Source of the DNA: JBBQVS01 sp038211295 | GTDB taxonomy: Bacteria > Chloroflexota > Ktedonobacteria > Ktedonobacterales > Ktedonobacteraceae | Reading direction: 5' to 3' | Assembly: GCA_038211295.1 (NCBI GenBank) | Contig: JBBQVS010000004.1 | Location: forward strand, 1 to 64,000 | Length of the DNA stretch: 64,000 nt | Shown here: positions 1 through 9,600 of the stretch, piece by piece | Layout: the number at the start of each line of letters is the position of its first letter | How positions within the stretch are numbered: the first letter of the stretch is position 1 | Program-made: the position numbers and the translations under genes | Notes under the pieces: generated by a model | Told to the model about the DNA's origin: nothing | The model's input: only the letters and a program-made list of their open reading frames with translations | Database searches by the model: none

Positions 1-125
1 GCAGACAGGAACCTCCAGGACATGCAGCCTGTGAAACGCTTCTGGACAGTCCCGCCTCTGCGACTGTACCTGTCGGTACAGCCCGTAAGCGGTCTGGTGG
101 AAAGAAGAATTCCCCTGCTTTCTAA
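1..125 (+). pseudogene. tnpB: 3' end of an IS200/IS605-type tnpB (partial at window edge)
   Basis: The frame that stops with TAA at 123-125 reads a Pro/Ala/Gly-rich tail with a CETLLDSPAS segment and ends in KKNSPAF. This resembles the C-terminal tail of TnpB proteins, the RNA-guided nucleases of IS200/IS605 elements, which often finish with a short SPAF or APSF-like end. The stop codon lies inside the right-end hairpin of the element, the usual arrangement. The rest of the gene lies outside the window, so intactness cannot be judged. Assignment rests on the tail plus the transposon end that follows. Confidence 0.65.
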
Positions 126-140
126 GCGGGGAAGTGTCAA
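112..140 (+). mobile_element. Right end of an IS200/IS605-type element (subterminal hairpin)
   Basis: CCCC (112-115) pairs with GGGG (128-131) and GCTT (117-120) with AAGC (124-127) around a TCT loop, with one bulged T. This is the imperfect palindrome recognised by TnpA in this family. The hairpin is followed by AAGTGTCAA, a common terminus, so the element probably ends at about 140. The same bases would form the 3' part of the omega RNA used by TnpB, with the guide beginning at about 141. Confidence 0.6.
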
Positions 141-493
141 AAATTGAAGAGTCCTATAAGGAAGGTCAGCTTTATTCAGTGCTTGTTAATAAGCATGAAC
201 GAAATCCTAAAATAAGAGCAGCCGCAGTAAAAATACATGGTACAATTTGTCAAACTTGTGGTTTTTCGTTCGCTGAAATATATGGGATACACGGAGAAAC
301 CTTTATCGAAGTACACCATCTCTACCCAGTTTCAGAGTATAAAAATGAGGTACATGTAAGCCCATCAAAAGATATGGCCGTTCTTTGCTCTAATTGCCAC
401 CGAATGATCCATAGAAACCCAGAGAAACCTCTTAGCTTAGAAGAGCTTCGACAAATTATAGCTTCCAATCGCAAGCCATTAGAGGAGTTCTAA
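134..493 (+). pseudogene. HNH endonuclease, N-terminally truncated by the IS end
   Basis: A 119-residue product with a complete HNH fold: CQTCG (zinc ligands), EVHHLYP (the HH catalytic pair), then LCSNCHRMIHR. This is the C-terminal domain of McrA/Type IV-like restriction endonucleases, which are normally about 230-300 aa with an N-terminal recognition domain. The only start in frame is GTG at 134, which lies inside the transposon terminus GTGTCAA, so the first two or three residues come from the IS. The N-terminal domain is missing. No convincing ribosome binding site precedes it. It may be an expressed nuclease domain or simply a decaying remnant; the remnant is more likely. Confidence 0.7.
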
Positions 494-952
494 ACAACAC
501 TTAAGATATCACGCCACATACCAGTCATAGCTCCAGACTTTCTTTTACCTCATTTTTGATAGCAAAGACAATATCATCTTGTACGTCTTAATCATACGAG
601 GAAGACAAAGTGAAAGAAAATGAGCATAAAAAGGCTTTCATTATTATCAGATGTGCTCTTCTCAGCCTATCTTCTAGTACTACCTGTATACTACAAATCT
701 TTGGCCTTAATAAATAATCAGTATTTAGCCGTTGAGAACCAAAACACTAACAAAATATATATTTTCATTAACATTCTCTTATTATCTCCCAAAAAAATCA
801 CAACGAGAAGGATTATTTGGCTATATAGTGACTTTTTCTATTCTTCACACGTACATATAACCGGCATGTATTAATTTATGATATAATCGGTTGGCTTTAC
901 TTCTCACCAAAGAGATGAGCAAAAAATCTGGGCGTGAAAGTAGGAACATATT
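494..952. other. AT-rich intergenic stretch before the defence operon
   Basis: About 460 bases without a convincing gene. An 84-codon open frame at 620-874 has low-complexity, Ile/Leu/Tyr-rich content and no clear ribosome binding site. The right-hand part carries the probable promoter of the methyltransferase gene. Confidence 0.5.
879..887 (+). promoter_or_regulatory. Extended -10 promoter of the methyltransferase gene
   Basis: TGATATAAT: a perfect TATAAT at 882-887 preceded by TG with one base between, the extended -10 pattern. No good -35 is seen 17 bases upstream, as is usual for extended -10 promoters. It lies 65 bases before the GTG start at 953. Confidence 0.5.
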
Positions 953-2212
953 GTGCCTAATTTAGCTTCACAAGAACAACTTGAAGGTTTAGAAGATCAT
1001 CCGAACCGCCTACAAAAGGATAAGAACATTAAACATACAGGGATGATAAAGCATCAAAAGGATATCCCTATACTTTCTTTTTTTGCTGGTGCAGGCTTTC
1101 TTGATATTGGGTTTTTACAAGCAGGGTTTGATGTTATTTGGCGTAACGAATACAACTTATCTTTCATAAGAGGTTTTGAGTTTGCTACCTCTCATATGCA
1201 AGACTTCAAAAGTAATGGCAAAGTCCAGAACACACAATCTGTTGTTAATTTGAGTGCTGATCAGATAGCACGAGAGGCTTTTCATAATCTTCCGAAGCCT
1301 GAAATATTTGGTATGATAGGTGGTCCGCCTTGTCCCGATTTTTCTATTGGTGGTAAAAATCTGGGCGGAGAGGGAAATCATGGAAAACTTTCTCAGGTAT
1401 ATGTTGACCTCATTATTGATTTACAGCCAACCTTTTTTCTTTTCGAAAATGTACCAGGTCTACTTCGTACCAAGAAGCACAGAAAATTTTTAGATAAATT
1501 AATGATGCAGCTGTCTGAGCATTACTTTATTGAGTTTCAAGTCTTGAATGCTCTTGAATATGGAGTTCCACAAGATAGAAAACGTTTGTTTCTTGTTGGC
1601 TTCCTTAAAAAATGGGGTTTACAAAATATTGACGTTCCTCCTGTCACAGGATGTTGCGAACAGAAAATATTCTCACCGTCTAATCAAGAATATTGGAATA
1701 GTATAAATATGCTGGAGAGACAATGGTTTTCTTGGCCTGTTCCTCTTTATAAAGATGCGAAAACACACTTTCCCTGGCCTAAGCAATCTCCATTTGGTGA
1801 ATATTTTGAGAAGCCAGAGGGAATTCCAGAAGAGCTGATGATTGGTTCCTTTGTGTCAAACTTAAATGAATTATCTATGCTACCAAATGGTCTTGAAGGT
1901 TTTTCTCCTAGAAGTTGCAAGTTTAGTACAGTTTTAGAGGGTGATGTCTCTCATAAAAGTTTCAAGAGACTTCACCGTTGGCGCTACAGCCCCGCAGCAG
2001 CCTATGGTAATAATGAAGTTCATCTTCATCCTACTGAACCCCGACGACTTACAGTACGAGAAGCTCTTAGAATACAAACGGTTCCTGACTCATACATATT
2101 TCCTGAAAATCTTGCGCTATCACACAAATTTAAAATGATTGGGAATGGTGTACCAGTTAGATTAGCTCACGCAATTGCAGAAGCACTGGCAAAGTTTGTA
2201 GCTTACTCATAG
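953..2212 (+). CDS. drmMII: DNA (cytosine-5-)-methyltransferase, DISARM DrmMII-like
   Basis: 419 aa containing the C5-methyltransferase motifs in order: motif I FFAGAGFLDIGF (43-54, SAM binding), motif IV GGPPCPDFSIGG (123-134, catalytic Cys127), motif VI FENVPG (164-169), motif VIII QDRKRLFLVGF (207-217), motif IX LTVREALRIQ, and motif X IGNGVPVRLAHAI near the end. It looks intact. The GTG start at 953 has AGGAA a few bases upstream. Next to DrmA/DrmB-like genes it fits the modification enzyme of class 2 DISARM, which methylates host DNA at cytosine as self-marking; the target site cannot be read from sequence. A 196-base gap with two palindromes separates it from the rest of the operon, so it may be transcribed separately, as methylases often are to protect the host first. 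Confidence 0.88.
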   Translation: MPNLASQEQLEGLEDHPNRLQKDKNIKHTGMIKHQKDIPILSFFAGAGFLDIGFLQAGFDVIWRNEYNLSFIRGFEFATSHMQDFKSNGKVQNTQSVVNLSADQIAREAFHNLPKPEIFGMIGGPPCPDFSIGGKNLGGEGNHGKLSQVYVDLIIDLQPTFFLFENVPGLLRTKKHRKFLDKLMMQLSEHYFIEFQVLNALEYGVPQDRKRLFLVGFLKKWGLQNIDVPPVTGCCEQKIFSPSNQEYWNSINMLERQWFSWPVPLYKDAKTHFPWPKQSPFGEYFEKPEGIPEELMIGSFVSNLNELSMLPNGLEGFSPRSCKFSTVLEGDVSHKSFKRLHRWRYSPAAAYGNNEVHLHPTEPRRLTVREALRIQTVPDSYIFPENLALSHKFKMIGNGVPVRLAHAIAEALAKFVAYS

Positions 2213-2285
2213 AAATTGCTGAACAGTGAATATCTGTTACTAATATTTGTGAAAAACACGTTCAAGTGTGTCGAGGCCATTGACA

Positions 2286-2318
2286 GGTAGAGATAGTATA
2301 GATTATACTATCTCTACC
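2286..2318. promoter_or_regulatory. Perfect 15-bp inverted repeat after the methyltransferase
   Basis: GGTAGAGATAGTATA (2286-2300), spacer GAT, then its exact reverse complement (2304-2318). There is no T-run after it, so it is a poor Rho-independent terminator. The symmetrical form suggests an operator or a structured 3' UTR. It sits about 90 bases before the next gene. Confidence 0.45.
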
Positions 2319-2357
2319 TACATTTCGTACTATTGGTTTTGAATACTATAGATACAA

Positions 2358-2369
2358 ACAAATATTTGT
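2358..2369. promoter_or_regulatory. 12-bp palindrome beside a possible -10 before the defence operon
   Basis: ACAAATATTTGT is a perfect palindrome and overlaps TATAAA (2369-2374), a possible -10 for the operon that starts at 2409. A repressor bound here would cover the promoter. No candidate regulator gene lies in the island. Confidence 0.3.
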
Positions 2370-2408
2370 ATAAATGTCTTTCTTGTGTAGTTCCATTGTT
2401 TAAATAAA

Positions 2409-3398
2409 GTGAAACAGGGAGACGTAGTGCTAATCAATAGAGTTTTTTACATGAACGACGGGAAGTGGAAAACCTTACCGTTATGGGGTCAGCTTCTTTT
2501 CGACCTAGGCTACTCTCTTGGAAGCTTAAATAGTTCAGAAAACTGTATAGTCGTAGGTATTGCACTTCCAACACGGGCATATGCAGCATCTTTAACAGCC
2601 ATGGGCGTAGTAGCCGGAAGATTATCCCTTTTCATTAATAGTAATGATGTTCTTACACGTTTTCAACAGCTTGCCTCATTAACAATTGGTACATCACTCA
2701 TTTATCGTAAACCAGATAAAGTGGTTAAAGGTATTTTTGAGGGTATCGAAGAAGATAAAGGATGTTCAGGAATCCGATTACGTGCTGGAAGTCAATGCTA
2801 TATTCTACCACCATCACTTGCTTTACAAGTGGAAATTCCAACAAAAGAATTTACATCACCTCCTAAGCGATCCGATAGACGGACGAGTAATGAAGTATCG
2901 CCATTTCTTTCACTTTTTCTTGGCAAAGAAGTAGCAAAAGCCGTCACATTACAATCCAAAATTGATTGTGTAATGATTGGCTCCCTCGGGCGCCTTAAAG
3001 AAGAAGTAAATGAAACGCAGTTCGCGGTAAAAGATAGTAGTGGTACATTTATTTCTGGAACCTTTCAAGATGTTATAAGAGTACGAAGGTTTTCTTCACA
3101 CGAAGCGTATAGGTCAGATATCTATCATGTTCATAGCAACGAAAATGTAGGAAGCTATCAAGAAACACCCTTAGTTGCTATTTTTGATGGGGCTACAAGT
3201 TTTTTAAAATCTCGCGAGATGTGGCAGAACTCTCACCATATTGCTTTGTTTGATCAAACAGAAACAGAATTTGATGCAGGAGTCCAAGCATTCAACGAAG
3301 GCTTTACTAAAAATCGTCTTGATGGTTTAGACCTTAATAAACCAGTAAAAGTTCCTATAAAACTTCCAATTTCGATTTATCAGGAGAGGCGAAAGTGA
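2409..3398 (+). CDS. DISARM-associated protein, possible N-terminal part of DrmE
   Basis: 329 aa, no signal peptide or membrane segment, and no motif I can tie to a catalytic fold. The segment GIALPTRAYAASLTAMGVVAG (about 50-71) is what I would expect near the N-terminus of DrmE-type proteins of class 2 DISARM, but that is recall and not an alignment. DrmE is normally one protein of roughly 800 aa; this gene plus the next sum to about 850 residues and overlap by four bases (the stop TGA overlaps the GTG start), which suggests a split DrmE or a two-subunit version. The start is GTG at 2409 with no strong ribosome binding site; ATG at 2451 is an alternative. Confidence 0.6.
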   Translation: MKQGDVVLINRVFYMNDGKWKTLPLWGQLLFDLGYSLGSLNSSENCIVVGIALPTRAYAASLTAMGVVAGRLSLFINSNDVLTRFQQLASLTIGTSLIYRKPDKVVKGIFEGIEEDKGCSGIRLRAGSQCYILPPSLALQVEIPTKEFTSPPKRSDRRTSNEVSPFLSLFLGKEVAKAVTLQSKIDCVMIGSLGRLKEEVNETQFAVKDSSGTFISGTFQDVIRVRRFSSHEAYRSDIYHVHSNENVGSYQETPLVAIFDGATSFLKSREMWQNSHHIALFDQTETEFDAGVQAFNEGFTKNRLDGLDLNKPVKVPIKLPISIYQERRK

Positions 3399-4957
3399 AG
3401 CATATCTCGATGGCTGTAGCAGACAAACTCTACACATGTGCAACTTCTGGTTCTGTCCATAAGCACAAGGTTTATCATACAGCGTTTAATGAATTTTGCA
3501 CTATGATAAATAAACTGGAACATGTCTTAGAAGAAGACACTCAAGATGATTATTGGCAGAACTTGCTACGAGAATTAAAACGCTATCGCTTTTTACTTAA
3601 TACATCTCCGCTTCCTTTGAATTCATATACAACAAGTTTACTTTCATACGTGGAAGACAGTCTTAAAAAGTGTCACTATTCTTTTCCTAAATCTTCTCAT
3701 TTAGTACAAGAGGTGTTCAACAAACTTTTCATCCTTTCAGGTTTACAAGACAATCCTCTTCTTGAAGCTATTATTGGTCTTGTATCTGAGCAGGGTCATA
3801 CTGCACTTCTTATAAAAGAACCCTCATTACTTCCTATTGTCGAGACAGAATTGGGAAAATACCCAACTCTTAGACACATAGAGCTAGTAAATATACATCA
3901 ATTGAGAGGCGCACAGCATTACCAAAGTTTATTTGTTGTTGGTCATAGTCGTTTGTATCCAGAGTATGTACTGAACTCCCCACGAGCCATAGACATTCAT
4001 CTTATTCGCTATAGTTGGCTTTCAGACATTTGGAAACCTAAGTCTATATTTTTACAGCTTTACATGCAATCAAATGGCATTAATGATAAGGTGGCAGAAG
4101 ATGTACGCACACAATACGAGGGTCAGCAATTGCATTCATATAAAGATATAGAAACTGATATTTTCTTTGAAATAAATTGGGATCATGTTACTAAAAAGAT
4201 AGTAACACAGGTACAAGAAGATACCAATCAGGAACAAATACTGGCTAGATTGTATCTTCTTGCGAACGAACAATCTGTTTTTCTGGACTCAAACGGAAGC
4301 ACAAAGGGATATGTCCTTGATTTGGAAGGAGATGAGGATGAAGATGAAGAACTACATCAGGTCAAACATATAGAGCTTTCTAAAGTTCGACCTGGCATGT
4401 TCTTAATACTTAGAACAGAGGGCGGGGGTGAATATATTATTCCGATTGCAGATAAAATACTGGGGGAAAAAGCGGTACAATTAAGAGCAAAACAAGAACA
4501 TTGGAAGATACTTCTTAGGGAAGCTGTTTTGAAACGTGGGATCACTGACGTAAGTATAGAACTCCTTTATGAAGACGCCAATCGAGCTAACGAAATTAAT
4601 GTACGAAATTGGATGTCAAATAAGACTATTCGCCCTCAAGACGACAAAGATTTTAGGGCGATCTTGGGATTGGTCGGTTTACAAGACAAAGAGCAGGAGT
4701 ATTTGAATGCAGCTGAGCAAATTGAAAGTGCTCATAGAAAGGCTGGTTTCTATATTCGAGATCAACTACTTAAACGGGTTGTAGATGCAGACATTCAAGA
4801 ACTCCACAAAAAAGGATTTCTTGATTTTGAACTGCCTGCGTCAGGTGGTGGAGATGGTGGAAGTCTTACAGCACTTCGGATAGAACATATCTCACTTGAA
4901 GTATTCAGTGTGCCAGTATCACGCTTAGGACATCTAATTAAGATAAAGGATAAGTAA
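3395..4957 (+). CDS. DISARM-associated protein, possible C-terminal part of DrmE
   Basis: 520 aa, soluble, mixed alpha/beta. The segment LFVVGHSRLYPEYVLNSPRA (about 187-206) followed by an IHLIRYSWLSDIW stretch looks like the middle of DrmE-family proteins. An acidic run (GDEDEDEELH) near 311-320 separates two regions. No nuclease, ATPase or methylase motif is visible. The GTG start at 3395 overlaps the previous stop and the stop at 4955-4957 shares its last base with the next ATG, so the three genes are translationally coupled. A Gly-rich patch (SGGGDGGS) lies near the C-terminus. Function unknown; the DrmE relation is an inference from context and remembered motifs. Confidence 0.6.
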   Translation: MKHISMAVADKLYTCATSGSVHKHKVYHTAFNEFCTMINKLEHVLEEDTQDDYWQNLLRELKRYRFLLNTSPLPLNSYTTSLLSYVEDSLKKCHYSFPKSSHLVQEVFNKLFILSGLQDNPLLEAIIGLVSEQGHTALLIKEPSLLPIVETELGKYPTLRHIELVNIHQLRGAQHYQSLFVVGHSRLYPEYVLNSPRAIDIHLIRYSWLSDIWKPKSIFLQLYMQSNGINDKVAEDVRTQYEGQQLHSYKDIETDIFFEINWDHVTKKIVTQVQEDTNQEQILARLYLLANEQSVFLDSNGSTKGYVLDLEGDEDEDEELHQVKHIELSKVRPGMFLILRTEGGGEYIIPIADKILGEKAVQLRAKQEHWKILLREAVLKRGITDVSIELLYEDANRANEINVRNWMSNKTIRPQDDKDFRAILGLVGLQDKEQEYLNAAEQIESAHRKAGFYIRDQLLKRVVDADIQELHKKGFLDFELPASGGGDGGSLTALRIEHISLEVFSVPVSRLGHLIKIKDK

Positions 4958-6684
4958 TGGCGAGAATGATTCCTCCATCGCCTCATATTAACACAAGTAG
5001 TGAAGGTGAATTTGAAATCTTCTCTAAGTTGCGCGATGATCCAGTAACTCTTGATTGGATTATTCTTCATTCATTAGATGTCGCTAATCATAAGAAGCAA
5101 ATTTCTGGGGAAATTGATTTTGTCGTGATTGTCCCTTCTAAAGGTGTGCTTTGTGTCGAAGTGAAGGCTTGTCATACATTAAGGAGAGACGACGGTCAGT
5201 GGTATTATGGGAGTAATGCCCGCCCTGATGCGCGAGGCCCTTTTAAACAAGCATCTCAAGCTATGCATAATATCCGCCAGAAACTTGCTGCACGTTATCC
5301 TTCCTTATCCCATGTCCTCTTCTGGTCGGCGGTGATCTTCCCATATGTTCCCTTCAATACACAATCGGAGGAATGGCACCTTTGGCAGGTTATTGATAGC
5401 AAATTGTTTGCCGTACACTCTCTAGGAAAGCTTCTTGAAAACGTTTTAGAGCAAGCCCGTACCTTTATTAGGTCGAAGCCAAATACCTCATGGTTTGCCC
5501 TAGGAAAAGGTGAACCTGACCATTCACAGTGCCTAGTGATTTTAGATGCACTACGCCCTGATTTCGAGTTTTTTGAAAGTCCAAAAGCACGAATGCTTCG
5601 GCAGAATATGGAAATCAAACATTTCACAAAAGAGCAGTTTATAGCCCTCGATGCGATGGAAATAAATCCTCGCGTTCTATTTAGTGGCCCAGCTGGTACA
5701 GGAAAAACGATGCTTGCCATTGAAACAGCTAGAAGAGGTTATGAAACTGGGCGTAAGATACTTTTTCTCTGTTACAATCGCTTACTAGGTAAGTGGTTAG
5801 AACAGCAAACGGCAGAACTACGATCTCTTGTTACTTGTAGAACCCTACATAGTCATATGCTCATCGTCTCTGAGCTAACTGCTAATGATAAAATTAGGGA
5901 CTTTTGGCAAGAGAGACTTCCACTCATAGCGACAGACAAGCTTTTGGATATGGAATCAGAAAAATATATCTTTGACGAGATTATTGTTGACGAAGCGCAA
6001 GATATACTACGAGATACATATCTAGATTTCCTCGATCTCAGCCTTAAAGGAGGTCTCTCTTCTGGTCTCTGGAGGCTCTTCGGTGATTTCGAGAAACAGG
6101 CAATCTATAGTTCAGCAAACGTTCCCCTTAAACAGTTTCAGAAAGTGCACGCTCCTCAAGTTCCTATTTACTTATTACGTACTAACTGTAGAAACACTCC
6201 AAGAATAGCTGAACTGGTTCACTTGTTAGGAGGTCTACAACCTCGTTACACAAGTATTTTGCGTCCAGATAACAGAATAGAACCTGAGTTGAAGTATTAT
6301 ACCAGCCAAGAGCAGCAACAACACTTGCTAATAGATGTTCTAGAAAAGCTGTATGCTGATGGATATTCAGGTCATGAAATAGTCATTCTTTCTCCTAAAG
6401 CTGGGAACACAGGTGTAGCAGGTACCGTGAGTGATGTTCCATGGAAAGACAGGCTAAAACCTATTGATTTTGTTGGTCGCGGTCAAATAGGTTATAGCTC
6501 CATTCATGCCTTTAAAGGTATGGAGGCACCCATCATCATTGTTACTGATATAGACAAGATTGATGACGACACTTCAATAGCACTATTTTATACTGCTGTA
6601 ACACGTGCGCTTCACAAACTTTTAATTTTCATGCATGAGAATGTGAAGAAAGACATTGGCAATTTGTTAAATTTGCCTACCTAA
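4957..6684 (+). CDS. NERD-domain nuclease fused to a UvrD/DUF2075-like helicase
   Basis: 575 aa. The N-terminal NERD domain (about 14-110) carries a PD-(D/E)xK-like set: E18, D54 in GEIDFVV, and E68-x-K70 in CVEVKA. The SF1-type helicase follows: Walker A GPAGTGKT (about 244-251), Walker B IIVDEAQD (about 342-350), a Gly/Phe-rich middle, SIHAFKGMEAPIIIVTD (motif V region) and FYTAVTRALHKLLI (motif VI). Such proteins are predicted to translocate on and cut DNA. Here it occupies the DISARM operon, which otherwise lacks the usual DrmC phospholipase-D nuclease, so it may supply the nuclease activity. It follows the previous gene with a one-base overlap and its stop abuts the next ATG. Confidence 0.85.
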   Translation: MARMIPPSPHINTSSEGEFEIFSKLRDDPVTLDWIILHSLDVANHKKQISGEIDFVVIVPSKGVLCVEVKACHTLRRDDGQWYYGSNARPDARGPFKQASQAMHNIRQKLAARYPSLSHVLFWSAVIFPYVPFNTQSEEWHLWQVIDSKLFAVHSLGKLLENVLEQARTFIRSKPNTSWFALGKGEPDHSQCLVILDALRPDFEFFESPKARMLRQNMEIKHFTKEQFIALDAMEINPRVLFSGPAGTGKTMLAIETARRGYETGRKILFLCYNRLLGKWLEQQTAELRSLVTCRTLHSHMLIVSELTANDKIRDFWQERLPLIATDKLLDMESEKYIFDEIIVDEAQDILRDTYLDFLDLSLKGGLSSGLWRLFGDFEKQAIYSSANVPLKQFQKVHAPQVPIYLLRTNCRNTPRIAELVHLLGGLQPRYTSILRPDNRIEPELKYYTSQEQQQHLLIDVLEKLYADGYSGHEIVILSPKAGNTGVAGTVSDVPWKDRLKPIDFVGRGQIGYSSIHAFKGMEAPIIIVTDIDKIDDDTSIALFYTAVTRALHKLLIFMHENVKKDIGNLLNLPT

Positions 6685-9600
6685 ATGGATAGAGGAGTTA
6701 GAAACGTGCCTGATTATGTTGAAGGTAGAGATAGTATTTTAAAAGCTCTCAAGGAAGAACTTGTTGGACCATCGCCACAAGGTAAAGAAATAGACTGTAC
6801 TCAACCGATATATTTTGATGACACAAAACTATCTTTTGGGCCTTGGCGTCAGCAAGGAGGATTGGGGGAAGAAATTCTTTTACGTGATTCACCTTGTAAA
6901 CGTTATGGGGTAGGAGTTCTCTATCCTATAAAAACATCTACTGAGGAGACTCTACAAGATGCAATGGTGAAGGCGTTCACAAACAGTAGCGAAGAACAGA
7001 ATGAAATTGCATCATTAGAAACTTCTATTGTTGGTTCTTCACAGCAGACAATTGAGAAGATCGAAGAAAGAATAGAACAGAGAGCGGGTAAAGTTAAAAG
7101 GGAACTTGATACCAACGATTTTGATCTCTCACTTGCAAATACCTTTAGACCGAGTAGTATGGGTGTTAGTTTTCTTACCGAGTTTTCAGATGATGCAATG
7201 TTGATCATCGAAGTCACAGGAGGTCGCTATCGAAAACATAAAATACAAGTTCAAGGACAGGAACGAGTTTGGTGGCTTCGTTCTCGCGTCTTAATACGTT
7301 CTGAATGTGATGCAGATACCATTTGTTCAAATGGTGAATCAAAAATTATAGCTTCCCCTGTTGCAGTAGAGAATCTTGATGAATTGCAGTTAAGGATAGA
7401 AATATTTTCACGCCCATACCCGACTAGGCAGAGGCGTCTCATTACTGTGTGTCTCGTTAATCGTAAAGAAGCATCCTCCCAAACCGACCAATACTGCCTC
7501 TTCCAGTCATTTTTCAAGGTATCTATTGTTTCACAAGAAGGTAAAAGGCATATTTACCCTTATCCAGGACCAACAGAAAACGCTAGGAGCGAAGACAATA
7601 TGCAAAAGATACTGCCAGCGGAGGAAGAAGAACAATCACTAGCACTCTTATACCGGAAAGCAAAAACATTTGCTGTTGGGCACGGATGTGCCGCTAACTG
7701 GGAGTCTGTAGAAGGAACTTGGCAAGGTCAATTTATTGATGAGAGTCGAAAATTAGAAGGTGTATCTGAAGTGGTTGAAAAGGTCAGGTGGATAAGCGCA
7801 GAAAGTTTCCCTTCTATAGAGATACCTAGTATTACGCCTGATGTAAAGCGCAGAGATGGTACAACAGTCGAAGTTGAAATGGCACCGCTAGCAGGTCTAG
7901 TACCAAACAACGATGGCTTTGCAGCATTAGCAGAAGTCGTTTCCTTATATGAAGAATGGATAGAGAAAAGGACGCGAGAAATTGTCTTTCTTGATCCTAG
8001 ATACCGTACAGCAGCACAAAAACATATGAGGGAATGTAGAGATTGTGTTGTACGTATGTGGGAGGGACTTAGATATCTACGAGCAAATCCCAAAGCATTA
8101 CAAGCCTTCGAATTTGCTAACTATGCTATTCTCCTTCAACAAATGCGTGCTGGACGAGACCCCCGTAAAATTCTGTATGACGCTAAAACTGCAAGATTCA
8201 ATTTTTCGGTGGGTTATCCAAATCCAGACCCTCTACAAGCTAAAGAAGGACGTGGAAGATGGAGAGCGTTCCAGATAGCCTTTTTACTCATGTCGGTCCA
8301 GTCAACTGGAGAACATACAGATGCTAATCGAGAGACAGTAGAACTTATCTGGTTTCCTACAGGCGGAGGGAAAACAGAAGCGTACTTTGGCCTCGCAGCT
8401 TTTGCTATGTTCATGCGTCGTCTCGAAAATAAAGATGATGCAGGAGTCCAGGTACTCATGCGCTATACATTACGCCTACTCACTGCACAGCAGTTTCAAA
8501 GAGCTTCTGGCCTTCTATGTGCTATGGAATACTTGCGACGAAGGAATATAAACAAATTAGGTCAACAAGAGTTCTCGATAGGCATCTGGTTAGGAGCGTC
8601 TACGACACCAAATACACGGCAGGATGCAATACAAACTTTTAATGGACTTCTTAAAGGCGATCGCTTTATCGAGAATAAGTTCATTTTGAGTAGGTGCCCT
8701 TGGTGTCGCGCCCAACTTGGGCCAATTCCCTACTCGAAAAAGCTTTCAAACTCAAATCTAAGAGTTGTCGGGTATGAGAGGCAGGGCAATACAGTCGTTT
8801 TTAAGTGTCCAGATAGCAACTGCGAGTTCACAAACGGACTCCCGATTTATGTAATCGATGAAGACATCTATGATAAGCGTCCTTCGATGCTTATAGGAAC
8901 CGTAGACAAATTTGCGCTACTTGCATGGAAACCAGAGGTAAGAAGCATCTTCGGTATTGATCGAGATGGAATACGGCAGAGTCCTCCGCCTAGCCTTATC
9001 ATACAGGATGAGCTACATTTAATTTCTGGTCCATTAGGCTCAATGGTTGGCTTGTACGAAACCATCGTTGAAGAACTTTGCACTGATCGGCGAAAAGAAA
9101 AACCAATCACTCCCAAGATCGTGAGTTCTACAGCGACTATTCGTCGCTATGTCGATCAAATTAAAAAGCTTTACGCACGTGACAAGGTAGCACTATTCCC
9201 ACCTCCTGGTCTAAGTGCAGATGATTCTTTTTTTGCTCGTTATGCAACTGACCGGGCAGGGAAGTTAGAGCGAGGGCGTATGTATGTTGGTATACATGCA
9301 CCCGGTCTGGGTTCATTACAAACAGCACAGGTACGATCCTTCACATCATTGCTTCAAGCTCCTCTTTCTCTTCCTGTTACTCAACGCGACCCTTGGTGGA
9401 CTTTGTTGCTTTTCTTTAACAGTCTTAGAGAGTTGGGTACAACACTTTCATTGTTGCAATCAGACATTCCAGACTACTTCTTTGTTCTTAGGAATAGAAT
9501 CGGGCTTGACTCGCAACAAGGACGTAATTTTTGGAATGTCTTGGAGTTGACCGGACGTCTGCGAAACGACGAAGTGCCAGAAGCCATTTCTAAACTAGAA

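Noticed and set aside
620..874. 84-codon open frame before the methyltransferase
   Set aside because: Low-complexity, AT-driven composition, no ribosome binding site and no family features.
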